This document shows, one piece after another, positions 1 through 7,879 of a DNA stretch of 17,669 nucleotides. The stretch covers positions 1-17,669 of the forward strand of contig CAYGSU010000077.1 of NCBI GenBank assembly GCA_964352715.1, in the 5' to 3' direction. Numbering within the stretch: the first letter of the stretch is position 1; every line of letters starts with the position of its first letter. This DNA comes from JAVKBW01 sp964352715. GTDB taxonomy: Bacteria; Pseudomonadota; Alphaproteobacteria; UBA8366; Aestuariispiraceae. Both the position numbers and the translations under genes were made by a program. The notes beneath the pieces are model-generated. The model had not been told where the DNA came from. It saw only the letters and a program-made list of their open reading frames with translations, and did not search any database.

Positions 1-2042
1 TCAACAACCCGTTCGGCGCCTGCCCGGCCTGTGACGGCCTCGGCTCGGAAATGTATTTCGATGAAATCCTGATCGTGCCGGATACCACACTGCCGCTGAA
101 CAAGGGCGTCATTGCGCCGTGGTCGGCCTCCACCTCGCCCTACTACACCCAGACCCTGAATTCGCTGGCCGAGCATTTCGGGGTGAAGATGTCGACGCCG
201 TTTTCCGAGCTGCCGGACAAGGTGCGCAAGGCGCTGCTCTATGGCACCGACGAAAAGATCACCTTCAAATACGATGACGGTTTGCGGTCTTACCAGACCA
301 AGAAAAGCTTCGAAGGCGTCATCCCGAACATGCAGCGCCGGTTCCGGGAAACCGATTCCGCCTGGGTGCGTGAAGATCTCGGCAAATACCAGGCTGTGCA
401 TCCCTGTTCGGCCTGTGATGGCTACCGGCTGAAGCAGGAAGCGCTGGCGGTAAAGATCGCCGGCAACCATGTCGGCATCGCCTCTGAAATGTCGATTGCC
501 GCCGCCGCTGACTGGTTTGCCTCACTCGAAAAGGTGCTGACCCCGAAGCAGAATGAAATCGCCTACCGCATCCTGAAGGAAATCAACGAACGCCTGGGCT
601 TCCTGAACAATGTCGGGCTGGAATACCTGACCCTCAGTCGCGGTTCCGGTACGCTGTCCGGCGGCGAATCCCAACGTATCCGGCTCGCCAGCCAAATCGG
701 CTCGGGTCTGACCGGGGTTCTTTACGTGCTGGACGAACCGTCCATCGGCCTGCACCAGCGCGACAATGACCGCCTGCTGGGCACGCTGAAACGGCTGCGC
801 GACCTGGGCAACACGGTGATCGTCGTCGAACATGATGAAGATGCCATCCGTTCTGCCGACTATCTGGTCGATATGGGACCGCGCGCCGGCATCCACGGCG
901 GCCATGTCGTCGCCGCCGGCCTGCCGGAAGAAGTGTTGCAAGTGCCGGAAAGCCTGACGGCGCAGTATCTGACCGGCTTCAAACAGATCCCGATTCCGAA
1001 GAAACGGCGTACCGGTCATCGCGGCCAGACACTGGGGCTGATCGGCGCAACCGGCAACAACCTGCAGAATGTCTCCATCGATATTCCGCTCGGCACGCTG
1101 ACCTGCGTCACCGGGGTTTCAGGTTCGGGGAAATCCACCCTGATCATCGAAACCCTGCACGCGGCCCTGGCCCGCGCCCTGATGAAGGCCCGCACCACCC
1201 CGGCGCCGTATGACCGGATCGACGGGTTGAAGCATCTCGACAAGGTCATCGATATCGACCAGTCGCCGATCGGGCGCACGCCGCGCTCCAACCCCGCCAC
1301 CTATACCGGCGCATTCGGACCGATCCGCGAATGGTTCGCGGGCCTGCCGGAAGCCAAGGCGCGCGGCTACCAGCCGGGCCGGTTCAGCTTCAACGTCAAG
1401 GGTGGCCGCTGCGAGGCCTGCCAGGGCGACGGTGTCATCAAGATCGAGATGCACTTCCTGCCCGATGTCTACGTTACCTGCGATGTCTGCAAGGGGCACC
1501 GTTACAACCGTGAAACCCTGGAAGTCGAATACCGCGGCAAGACCATCGCCGACGTGCTGGACATGACGGTCGATGAAGGGGCCGAATTCTTCAAGGCGGT
1601 ACCATCGATCCGCGACAAGCTGACGACATTGCAGCGGGTCGGCCTCGGCTACATCAAGGTCGGGCAGCAGGCGACGACGCTTTCCGGCGGCGAGGCGCAA
1701 CGGGTGAAGCTGGCCAAGGAACTGTCGAAAAAGGCGACCGGACGGACGCTCTACATTCTCGACGAACCGACCACCGGCCTGCATTTCGAGGACGTGAAAA
1801 ACCTGCTGGAAGTGCTGCAGGCGCTGGTCGATGCCGGCAACACCATCGTCGTCATCGAACACAATCTGGAAGTGATCAAGGTTGCCGACTGGGTGATCGA
1901 TCTGGGGCCGGATGGCGGCGACAAGGGTGGCGAAATCGTCGGTCAGGGCACGCCGGAAGACATCGCCAGGATAGAGCGCAGCTATACCGGCCAGTATCTG
2001 ACTCCGTATCTCGCCCGAAGACTTACGAAGAAGGCAAGCTGA
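1..2042 (+). CDS. uvrA: UvrA, excinuclease ABC subunit A (5' truncated)
   Basis: This is the DNA-damage recognition ATPase of nucleotide excision repair, which loads UvrB at lesions in the cytoplasm. The reading frame is open from the window edge (first full codon at 3), so the ATG at 51 is internal. About 680 codons are visible of the usual ~950, so roughly 270 N-terminal residues, including the first Walker A, lie outside. Visible in order are: CPACDGLG and HPCSACDG zinc-binding pairs; the first ABC signature LSGGESQRIRLASQ; Walker B LYVLDEPSIGLHQRD; the second Walker A GVSGSGKST (near 1110-1140); a CEACQGDG...CDVCKG zinc finger; the second signature LSGGEAQRVKLAKELS; and Walker B LYILDEPTTGLHF. 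All key motifs are intact and match E. coli UvrA closely from memory. Its promoter, and any LexA box, would be upstream of the window. The cupin gene follows after 16 bp. Confidence 0.98.
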   Translation, partial: NNPFGACPACDGLGSEMYFDEILIVPDTTLPLNKGVIAPWSASTSPYYTQTLNSLAEHFGVKMSTPFSELPDKVRKALLYGTDEKITFKYDDGLRSYQTKKSFEGVIPNMQRRFRETDSAWVREDLGKYQAVHPCSACDGYRLKQEALAVKIAGNHVGIASEMSIAAAADWFASLEKVLTPKQNEIAYRILKEINERLGFLNNVGLEYLTLSRGSGTLSGGESQRIRLASQIGSGLTGVLYVLDEPSIGLHQRDNDRLLGTLKRLRDLGNTVIVVEHDEDAIRSADYLVDMGPRAGIHGGHVVAAGLPEEVLQVPESLTAQYLTGFKQIPIPKKRRTGHRGQTLGLIGATGNNLQNVSIDIPLGTLTCVTGVSGSGKSTLIIETLHAALARALMKARTTPAPYDRIDGLKHLDKVIDIDQSPIGRTPRSNPATYTGAFGPIREWFAGLPEAKARGYQPGRFSFNVKGGRCEACQGDGVIKIEMHFLPDVYVTCDVCKGHRYNRETLEVEYRGKTIADVLDMTVDEGAEFFKAVPSIRDKLTTLQRVGLGYIKVGQQATTLSGGEAQRVKLAKELSKKATGRTLYILDEPTTGLHFEDVKNLLEVLQALVDAGNTIVVIEHNLEVIKVADWVIDLGPDGGDKGGEIVGQGTPEDIARIERSYTGQYLTPYLARRLTKKAS

Positions 2043-2058
2043 GGAAGCGGAGAACCCG

Positions 2059-2460
2059 GTGGCGGAAGCACATAAACTCAGCGAGAGGCCGATCCATCTG
2101 GGGCTTGGCGCAACCGCGGAAGTACAACCCGCCTTCACCGGCGACATGAGCTGGTATGAAGGCTACGGCGCGCGCCACGAGGGCGACGGTGCGGAAGGGC
2201 GGCTGGTCAACCTGCACACGTTCAGCGAGCCATGGGGCATGTGGGAAATGCATCCGCATGGTGCGGAAGTCGTGTTCTGCACCGACGGCGAAATGACCCT
2301 GATTCAGGAAACCGACAGCGGCGCGCAGCGCGCGATACCCCTCAAGGCCGGTGACTACGCGGTCAACGAGGCGGGCGTCTGGCATACGGCGGATGTCGAT
2401 GGCGAGGCGACAGCCCTGTTCATCACCGCCGGTTTCGGCACACAGCACCGGCCACGGTGA
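2059..2460 (+). CDS. Small single-domain cupin protein
   Basis: A 133-residue cytoplasmic protein with one conserved cupin beta-barrel and no signal peptide. The first cupin motif is HPHGAEVVFCTDG (His-x-His-x2-Glu, then Gly), and the second metal-ligand His is in GVWHTADV, so the usual His/His/Glu/His metal site is complete. The start is a GTG; GAGGAAGCGGAG, beginning in the uvrA stop codon, supplies a ribosome-binding sequence, and no upstream ATG is available because uvrA ends at 2042. The stop codon overlaps the GTG start of the next gene (GTGA), so the two are probably translationally coupled. The cupin fold covers isomerases, dioxygenases and small-molecule sensors, so the substrate cannot be named. 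A link to the neighbouring transporter is only suggested by the coupling. Confidence 0.85.
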   Translation: MAEAHKLSERPIHLGLGATAEVQPAFTGDMSWYEGYGARHEGDGAEGRLVNLHTFSEPWGMWEMHPHGAEVVFCTDGEMTLIQETDSGAQRAIPLKAGDYAVNEAGVWHTADVDGEATALFITAGFGTQHRPR

Positions 2461-3368
2461 CGACCGCCCCCGCCTTGGGTCGAACATGGCTCGTCCCGCT
2501 GCTCTGTCTGCTGGCAACCGGCATGCTGCTGGGGTGCATCACCAACATGGCGAAACTGGCCGGCGATGCCGGTCTTTCGCCGGTATCGTTCCTCGCCTGG
2601 TCGGTATCCGGCGGCGCGCTGATTCTGCTGGCCGTGAATGCGGTGCGGCGTCGGTTGCCCCGGTTGAACAAGCGATCCCTCGAATACTTTCTGATTGCCG
2701 GACTGGTCAGCATCGCCGCGCCGAACCTGATCCTGTTCGCCGCCGTGCCGCATGTCGGGGTCAGTTTCGTAGCGCTTGCCGTCGCGTTTCCGCCGCTCCT
2801 CACCTATCTGGGCGCACTGGCGCTGCGGATGGAACGGTACAGCCACCGGCGAGCCGCCGGGGTATTGCTGGCCCTCTCCGGTGCAGCCTATCTGGCGATT
2901 TTGAAACTGCAGGCGCCGGATGCGCCGACCCTGTGGATCATCGCCACCCTGTTCGGCCCGGTGCTGCTGGCCATCGGCAACATCTACCGAAGCATCCGCT
3001 GGCCGGAAGGCGCACGGCCGGACGAACTCGCGCCCGGCATGCTCGGCGCGGCGGGGTTGTTGCTGCTGATCTTCGGCCTGCTGCCCGGTTCAACGCTCGG
3101 CGTACCGGCCGCAACCGATCTGCCGTTGATCCTGATCGCCGTGCAGTCGGTGCTGTTCGCCCTGCAGTATTTCCTGTTCTTCATCCTGCAGAAAACCGGC
3201 GGCCCGGTTTACCTCAGCCTGATGGGCTCGGTCGCCGCCGTGTTCGGCGTACCGATCGCCGTTTTCCTGCTTGGCGAAACGCCGCCGGACGGCCTGTTCA
3301 TCGGCGCGGCTCTGATCGCCGCCGGCATCTGGTTCGTGACAAGGGGCGCAGCCAGAAAAGCGGACTGA
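2457..3368 (+). CDS. EamA/DMT-superfamily membrane transporter
   Basis: A 303-residue inner-membrane protein with about ten hydrophobic segments arranged as two EamA repeats (roughly residues 10-140 and 155-297). This is the typical size and shape of drug/metabolite transporters that export amino acids, metabolites or small organic compounds. The first segment starts at LVPLLCLLATGMLLG, and the last one ends in LIAAGIWFVTRG with a short basic tail, as in this family. The GTG start overlaps the cupin stop by 4 bp. The substrate cannot be read from the sequence. It ends 5 bp before the convergent stop codon of the polyamine decarboxylase gene, with no convincing terminator between them. Confidence 0.9.
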   Translation: MTTAPALGRTWLVPLLCLLATGMLLGCITNMAKLAGDAGLSPVSFLAWSVSGGALILLAVNAVRRRLPRLNKRSLEYFLIAGLVSIAAPNLILFAAVPHVGVSFVALAVAFPPLLTYLGALALRMERYSHRRAAGVLLALSGAAYLAILKLQAPDAPTLWIIATLFGPVLLAIGNIYRSIRWPEGARPDELAPGMLGAAGLLLLIFGLLPGSTLGVPAATDLPLILIAVQSVLFALQYFLFFILQKTGGPVYLSLMGSVAAVFGVPIAVFLLGETPPDGLFIGAALIAAGIWFVTRGAARKAD

Positions 3369-3373
3369 CACAA

Positions 3374-4549
3374 TCAGGAAAGCCGGCTTTCAAACGTGTC
3401 GTAGTCGAACTGGCGGATAACCTCGAAGCGGTCATCGCGTGGATCCCACAACGCGATTGCCGGCAACGGCGTGCCGTTGAAGGCCGTTGTCTTGACCATC
3501 GTGTAGTAGGCCTGGTCCAGCACCATCAACCGGTCGCCGACGGCAGGCGGTTTCGCAAAATGGTAAGTGCCGATCGTGTCGCCGGCCAGACAGGTTGGCC
3601 CGCCCAGCCGAACGGTGCGCGGATCAGCCGGGTCGGCCCCCTCGCCGACAATTGTCGCATCGAGAACTTCCGGCGTATACGGCGCTTCGATAACATCCGG
3701 CATGTGGCAAGTGGCGGAACAGTCGACGATAGCGAAATGACCATCGTTCCAGCCGGTATCCAGCACTTCGGTCACCAACGCGCCAGCGTTCAGCGCGACC
3801 GCAGTGCCGGGCTCCAGATAGACATGCAGGCCGGTCCGCGCGCGAAAAGCCTTCAACCGTTCGATAAGGCGATCGACGGGGTATTCCGGTGCGGTCAATA
3901 ACTGGCCACCGCCGAGATTGACCCAGTCCATTCTTTCCAGAATTCCGGCAAACCGGTCTTCCGTCACCGCAAGCAGCCGGTCGAACGGATCGAACCCCTG
4001 ATCGCACAGGGCATGGACATGCAGGCCGGAAATACCGTCCAGGGCGTCTTCGGCAATCTGACCGACCGTTGATCCCAACCGTGACCACGCCGCGCACGGA
4101 TCATACAGCGGGTTTGCAGCCTCACTGTGGCGAGGGTTGACGCGCAGGCCGTAGGCGCACGACCCTTCGCGTCTCAGCGTATTCGAAAACCGGTGGTACT
4201 GTCCGGCGGAATTGAAGATCAGATGATCGGACAGCGTTTCGATCTCGTCGAGCTGATCGGGTTTAAGCCCCGGCGCGAATGTATGAACCTGACCCTTGAA
4301 GCGGCTTCGTCCCAGCCTTGCCTCCCATAGCCCGCTGGCGGCGGTTCCCTGCAAGTATTCACCGATAAGATCGGCCACGGCGAAACAGGAAAACGCCTTC
4401 AGCGCCAGCAGGATTTCAACCTCCGCTCCATCGGCGATACGTTTCAATACACGCAAATTGTTTTCCAGCTTTTCAATGTCGATCACATGGCAGGGCGACG
4501 GCGCCCGCGCGGGGTCGAAACCGAAAAAGCCGTGCGAGGCATCACCCAT
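3374..4549 (-). CDS. nspC: Carboxynorspermidine/carboxyspermidine decarboxylase
   Basis: A 391-residue PLP enzyme of the alanine-racemase-fold decarboxylases. It removes CO2 from carboxynorspermidine or carboxyspermidine to give norspermidine or spermidine in the cytoplasm. The PLP lysine is K51 in LLALKAFSCFA. WVNLGGGQLLT and YLEPGTAVALNAG are the glycine-rich phosphate-binding region and the conserved EPG motif, and GGPTCLAGDTIG carries the active-site Cys of the family. The ATG at 4549 overlaps the end of the dehydrogenase gene by 8 bp, indicating an operon with translational coupling. In several alphaproteobacteria this pair is the main route to spermidine from putrescine and aspartate semialdehyde; whether the product here is spermidine or norspermidine cannot be decided from sequence alone. 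Confidence 0.92.
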   Translation of the reverse strand: MGDASHGFFGFDPARAPSPCHVIDIEKLENNLRVLKRIADGAEVEILLALKAFSCFAVADLIGEYLQGTAASGLWEARLGRSRFKGQVHTFAPGLKPDQLDEIETLSDHLIFNSAGQYHRFSNTLRREGSCAYGLRVNPRHSEAANPLYDPCAAWSRLGSTVGQIAEDALDGISGLHVHALCDQGFDPFDRLLAVTEDRFAGILERMDWVNLGGGQLLTAPEYPVDRLIERLKAFRARTGLHVYLEPGTAVALNAGALVTEVLDTGWNDGHFAIVDCSATCHMPDVIEAPYTPEVLDATIVGEGADPADPRTVRLGGPTCLAGDTIGTYHFAKPPAVGDRLMVLDQAYYTMVKTTAFNGTPLPAIALWDPRDDRFEVIRQFDYDTFESRLS

Positions 4550-5792
4550 CGTGTTTCGGCCATGACCCGTCCACCGGCAGATCGATGACCTGCCAGTCGA
4601 TCCCGACCTCCGGCATCAGCGCCAGGAACGGATCGGGGTCCAAGGTTTCGACATTCGCCATCGTGCCGCTGTCCCAGTCTCCGCGCGCCAGACACAAGGC
4701 GGCGGTCATGACAGGAATGCCGGTCGTGTAGGAAATCGCCTGCGATCCGGTTTCCCTGAAACAGTCCTGATGGTGGCAGGTCGAATAGACGAAGACCCGG
4801 CGCTTTTCACCGTCTTTAACGCCTGAAATATCGCAGCCAATGCAGACCGACCCGGTATAGCCTTCCGCCAGTGTCGACGGGTCGGGCAGCAGCGCCTTCA
4901 CAACACGCACCGGGGTTACTTGAACGCCATCGACATCGACCGGCAAGCTGGATGTCAGCCCCAGATTTTCCAGCACATCGAACACTTTCAGATAGTGGTC
5001 GCCGAACCCCATCCAGAACTCGATGCGGTTGGCTTCCGGAAACGCCAGCGGCAGCGAATGCAACTCGTCATGCCCCATCGAATAGACGGTGTGTTCGCCG
5101 ACCAGCGGCAGATCGACCATCATCTTTTTCGAATGATGCGGAATGGTGCGGAATTCACCGTCCTGCCAAAAAATCGCATCCTCCCGAATTTCCCGCAAAT
5201 TGGTATCCGCATCGAAGTTGGTTGCGAAATACCGGCCGTGATCGCCACCGTTCACATCGATGATGTCGATGCTGTCGATACGGTCCAGCAGATGCTTTTT
5301 GGCATGGGCGCAAAATACGTTGACCGTTCCCGGGTCGAACCCGATGCCCAGCAGGGCTGTTTTTCCGTTCGTTTCAAATGCCGAACGGCGCGGCCATTCG
5401 AAATTCGCGTACCACGGGGCCGGCACGTTTTCCACATGCTCTTCCTCGGCAACGGCCGTGTCGATGTAATGCGTGCCCGATTCTATGCAGGCATCCATGA
5501 TTGCGACATTGCAATAGGGTGATGCAACGTTGACGACGATATCGGCCGCGCACTCGCGAATCAGCCCTGTCATGGCGTCCTTGTCCTGCGCATCAACGGC
5601 TTTTGCCGACAGTCGGTCGGCCGGAAAGGAAGGGTTGCGCATCAGGACGTCTTTAACAACGGACTCTGGTTTGGTCAGGGTCCGGCTCGCGAGCGTTACC
5701 GCACCGAAGTCGTCGCCAAACTGGGCAGCCTTGTGGGCCGCCACCGCGCCAACGCCACCCAGCCCGACGATCAAAAGATTCGGTTTTGCCAT
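4542..5792 (-). CDS. Carboxynorspermidine/carboxyspermidine dehydrogenase (saccharopine dehydrogenase family)
   Basis: A 416-residue NADPH-dependent reductive condensing enzyme that joins aspartate beta-semialdehyde to a diamine (putrescine or diaminopropane) to form the carboxypolyamine used by the next gene. The N-terminal Rossmann motif is LLIVGLGGVGAVAAHKAAQF. A saccharopine-dehydrogenase-like domain follows, with TALLGIGFDPGTVNVFCAHA and DVNGGDHGRYFATNFD typical of the Lys1-like/CANSDH family. The open frame extends to an ATG at 5852, but the start at 5792 is preferred because GGGAGA lies 5 nt upstream and the Rossmann fold begins directly after it; an adjacent ATG at 5795 is the alternative. 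It is the first gene of a two-gene operon with nspC and is transcribed divergently from the NAGGN operon. Confidence 0.9.
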   Translation of the reverse strand: MAKPNLLIVGLGGVGAVAAHKAAQFGDDFGAVTLASRTLTKPESVVKDVLMRNPSFPADRLSAKAVDAQDKDAMTGLIRECAADIVVNVASPYCNVAIMDACIESGTHYIDTAVAEEEHVENVPAPWYANFEWPRRSAFETNGKTALLGIGFDPGTVNVFCAHAKKHLLDRIDSIDIIDVNGGDHGRYFATNFDADTNLREIREDAIFWQDGEFRTIPHHSKKMMVDLPLVGEHTVYSMGHDELHSLPLAFPEANRIEFWMGFGDHYLKVFDVLENLGLTSSLPVDVDGVQVTPVRVVKALLPDPSTLAEGYTGSVCIGCDISGVKDGEKRRVFVYSTCHHQDCFRETGSQAISYTTGIPVMTAALCLARGDWDSGTMANVETLDPDPFLALMPEVGIDWQVIDLPVDGSWPKHDG

Positions 5793-5797
5793 CATCT

Positions 5798-5803
5798 TCT
5801 CCC
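5798..5803 (-). promoter_or_regulatory. Ribosome-binding site for the carboxynorspermidine dehydrogenase gene
   Basis: GGGAGA on the minus strand ends 5 nt before the ATG at 5792. It decides the start against the longer open frame reaching 5852, whose extra residues show no family character. Confidence 0.7.
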
Positions 5804-5934
5804 AGTCGCGGTCGTGAGGCGTCGTTTTCCTAATCCAGACCCGCAAGGTCAATGAAAATCAGGTTAAATCTTCCTCGGTTATACGTTACCCACCTGCGCC
5901 TGCCCCTTGTTCTGCCTTGGTTGTCGCCCCAGAT

Positions 5935-5963
5935 TTGATTTCATCGGCCTTGTTTGCTGTAAT
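5935..5963 (+). promoter_or_regulatory. Candidate sigma-70-type promoter of the NAGGN operon
   Basis: TTGATT (5935-5940) and TGTAAT (5958-5963) are separated by exactly 17 bp, matching the -35 and -10 consensus at 4/6 and 5/6 positions. Transcription would start near 5970, giving a leader of about 120 nt before asnO. The rest of the 296-bp divergent region (5793-6088) holds no gene I can support. I found no equally good promoter for the opposite-strand polyamine operon. Confidence 0.45.
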
Positions 5964-5989
5964 TGGTCATCACCTTGCGAACCCGGCGC

Positions 5990-6006
5990 GTGCAGCTTGA
6001 CTGCAC
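5990..6006. promoter_or_regulatory. Inverted repeat (operator-like dyad) upstream of asnO
   Basis: GTGCAG-CTTGA-CTGCAC is a perfect 6-bp inverted repeat with a 5-nt centre. It lies about 20 bp after the predicted transcription start and 82 bp before the asnO start codon. It could be a repressor site or a short leader hairpin. Its role in osmotic control is only a guess. Confidence 0.4.
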
Positions 6007-6088
6007 ATTTTTATGATTATCCCGCGCCCGGCCATTGCGCCTGTTCGCTTTTAGCCCTTGCGAAGACTTTACGAGTACGGAGACCTGT

Positions 6089-7864
6089 ATGTGCGGCATT
6101 GCCGGCGAAATTCGCTTTGACAACAATCTGGCCGATACCGAAGCTGTGGCGAGAATCACGCATGCACTGGCTCCGCGCGGGCCGGATGGCAGCGGCGTGG
6201 TCAGCCAGGGTCGGGTTGCGCTTGGCCATCGTCGCCTGAAGATCATCGACCTGTCAGACAAGGCGGCACAACCGATGGTCGACCCATCGCTCGGCCTCAG
6301 CGTCGTGTTCAACGGCTGCATCTACAATTACCGAGACCTGCAATCTGAATTGCGCGATCTCGGCTACCGGTTTTTCTCCGATGGCGACACCGAAGTCGTC
6401 CTGAAAGCCTTCCACGCCTGGGGCGAAGCCTGTGTCGAACGGTTCCACGGCATGTTCGCCTTCGCCGTCGCCGAACGCGATAGCGGCGTCGTTACGCTTG
6501 CACGCGACCGGTTCGGCATCAAACCGCTTTATTACACACAAACTGATAAACGGCTGCGATTCGCGTCCACCCTGCCCGCCCTGCTGGCCGGCGGCGATAT
6601 CGATACCGGTCTAGATCCGGTGGCGTTGCACCACTACATGACATTCCACGCGGTCGTGCCGCCGGATCGCACGATCCTTGCCGGCATCAAGAAACTGCCA
6701 CCGGCGACGACACGGGTGATCAACCCCGACGGCGCTTATAAAGACACCCAGTACTGGAACCCGGCCTATGCACGGCATGAAGAAGATGCCGACCTTACCG
6801 CAAGCGACTGGCGTGACCGGGTGCTGGATTCCCTTCGGGTTTCCGTTAAACGCCGGATGACGGCGGATGTGCCGGTCGGCGTGTTGCTGTCCGGCGGCGT
6901 CGATTCAAGCGTCATTGTCGGGTTACTGGCCGAACAGGGTCAGACCGGTCTGTCGACCTTTTCCATCGGTTTCGAGGAAGCGCATGGCGAAAAAGGCGAC
7001 GAATTCTACTATTCCGACCTGATCGCCGAGCGCTTCAAGACCAATCACCACAAGATCTTCGTTCCATCGGAAGACCTGATCGACGAACTGCCCGGCGCGA
7101 TCAACGCAATGTCAGAACCCATGGTGTCGTACGACAATGTCGGTTTTTACCTGCTCAGCCGGGAAGTGGCGAAGCACATCAAGGTCGTACAGTCCGGCCA
7201 GGGCGCTGACGAGGTATTCGGCGGCTATCACTGGTATCCGCCCTTGATGAACAGCAATGACGTGTTGTCCGACTACGCAAAGGTTTTCTTTGACCGAAGC
7301 CACGAAAAACTGGCGACCCACCTGACCGACGATTGGATCGCCGAGACCGATCACAGCCGGAACTTCGTTGAAGCACGCCTGATGGCAGACGGCGCAGCGA
7401 CGCCGGTTGACCGGGCGTTACGCCTCGACAGTCATGTCATGCTGGTCGACGATCCGGTAAAGCGGGTCGACAACATGACGATGTCCTGGGGGCTTGAGGC
7501 GCGGGTGCCGTTCCTCGACCACGAGCTCGTCGAACTGGCGGCCCGCATACCGCCGGAGCACAAGCTGGCCAGCGGCGGCAAGGGAGTACTGAAGGATGCG
7601 GCGCGGCTGGTCGTCCCGAATGAGGTCATCGACCGGGAAAAGGGGTACTTCCCTGTCCCTGCCCTGAAATACATTCAGGGGCCGTATCTCGATCTCGTGC
7701 GCGACGCGCTCAGCTCGACCGCCGCGAAAGACCGTAATCTTTTCCGGCCAGACTATCTGGAAACCCTGTTCGACGACCCGACGGCGCATATCACGCCACT
7801 GCGCGGGTCAGAACTATGGCAGGTCGCGTTACTTGAACTTTGGCTGCAGGAACACCGGATCTGA
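6089..7864 (+). CDS. asnO: N-acetylglutaminylglutamine amidotransferase (asparagine-synthetase family)
   Basis: A 591-residue class II glutamine amidotransferase fused to an asparagine-synthetase-type ATP domain. It uses glutamine to amidate N-acetylglutaminylglutamine, giving the osmoprotectant NAGGN. The start is fixed at 6089 because the catalytic Cys must follow the initiator Met (MCGIAGE); GGAGA sits 5 nt upstream. The longer frame from 6035 would bury this Cys. The glutaminase domain shows ALAPRGPDGSG and LGHRRLKIIDLSDKA. The synthetase domain has the pyrophosphate loop LLSGGVDSSVIVGL around residue 268 and QGADEVFGGYHWYP downstream. It is the first gene of a three-gene set (asnO, ngg, M42 hydrolase) whose conserved order is known from Sinorhizobium and Pseudomonas. 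That context separates it from ordinary asparagine synthetase B. Confidence 0.93.
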   Translation: MCGIAGEIRFDNNLADTEAVARITHALAPRGPDGSGVVSQGRVALGHRRLKIIDLSDKAAQPMVDPSLGLSVVFNGCIYNYRDLQSELRDLGYRFFSDGDTEVVLKAFHAWGEACVERFHGMFAFAVAERDSGVVTLARDRFGIKPLYYTQTDKRLRFASTLPALLAGGDIDTGLDPVALHHYMTFHAVVPPDRTILAGIKKLPPATTRVINPDGAYKDTQYWNPAYARHEEDADLTASDWRDRVLDSLRVSVKRRMTADVPVGVLLSGGVDSSVIVGLLAEQGQTGLSTFSIGFEEAHGEKGDEFYYSDLIAERFKTNHHKIFVPSEDLIDELPGAINAMSEPMVSYDNVGFYLLSREVAKHIKVVQSGQGADEVFGGYHWYPPLMNSNDVLSDYAKVFFDRSHEKLATHLTDDWIAETDHSRNFVEARLMADGAATPVDRALRLDSHVMLVDDPVKRVDNMTMSWGLEARVPFLDHELVELAARIPPEHKLASGGKGVLKDAARLVVPNEVIDREKGYFPVPALKYIQGPYLDLVRDALSSTAAKDRNLFRPDYLETLFDDPTAHITPLRGSELWQVALLELWLQEHRI

Positions 7865-7879
7865 CCGGTGAAAGAGACC

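Noticed and set aside
1119..2147. 342-codon minus-strand frame opposite the end of uvrA
   Set aside because: It mirrors the conserved UvrA coding strand in high-GC DNA and shows no family motif.
3379..3390. Perfect 12-bp palindrome AAAGCCGGCTTT near the convergent ends of the transporter and nspC genes
   Set aside because: It has no loop and lies inside the nspC coding end with no T-run, so a terminator role is not supported.
2351..3901. 516-codon plus-strand frame crossing the cupin, transporter and nspC genes
   Set aside because: It spans three well-supported genes in the wrong frame or strand, and its product is Arg/Ala-rich without domains.
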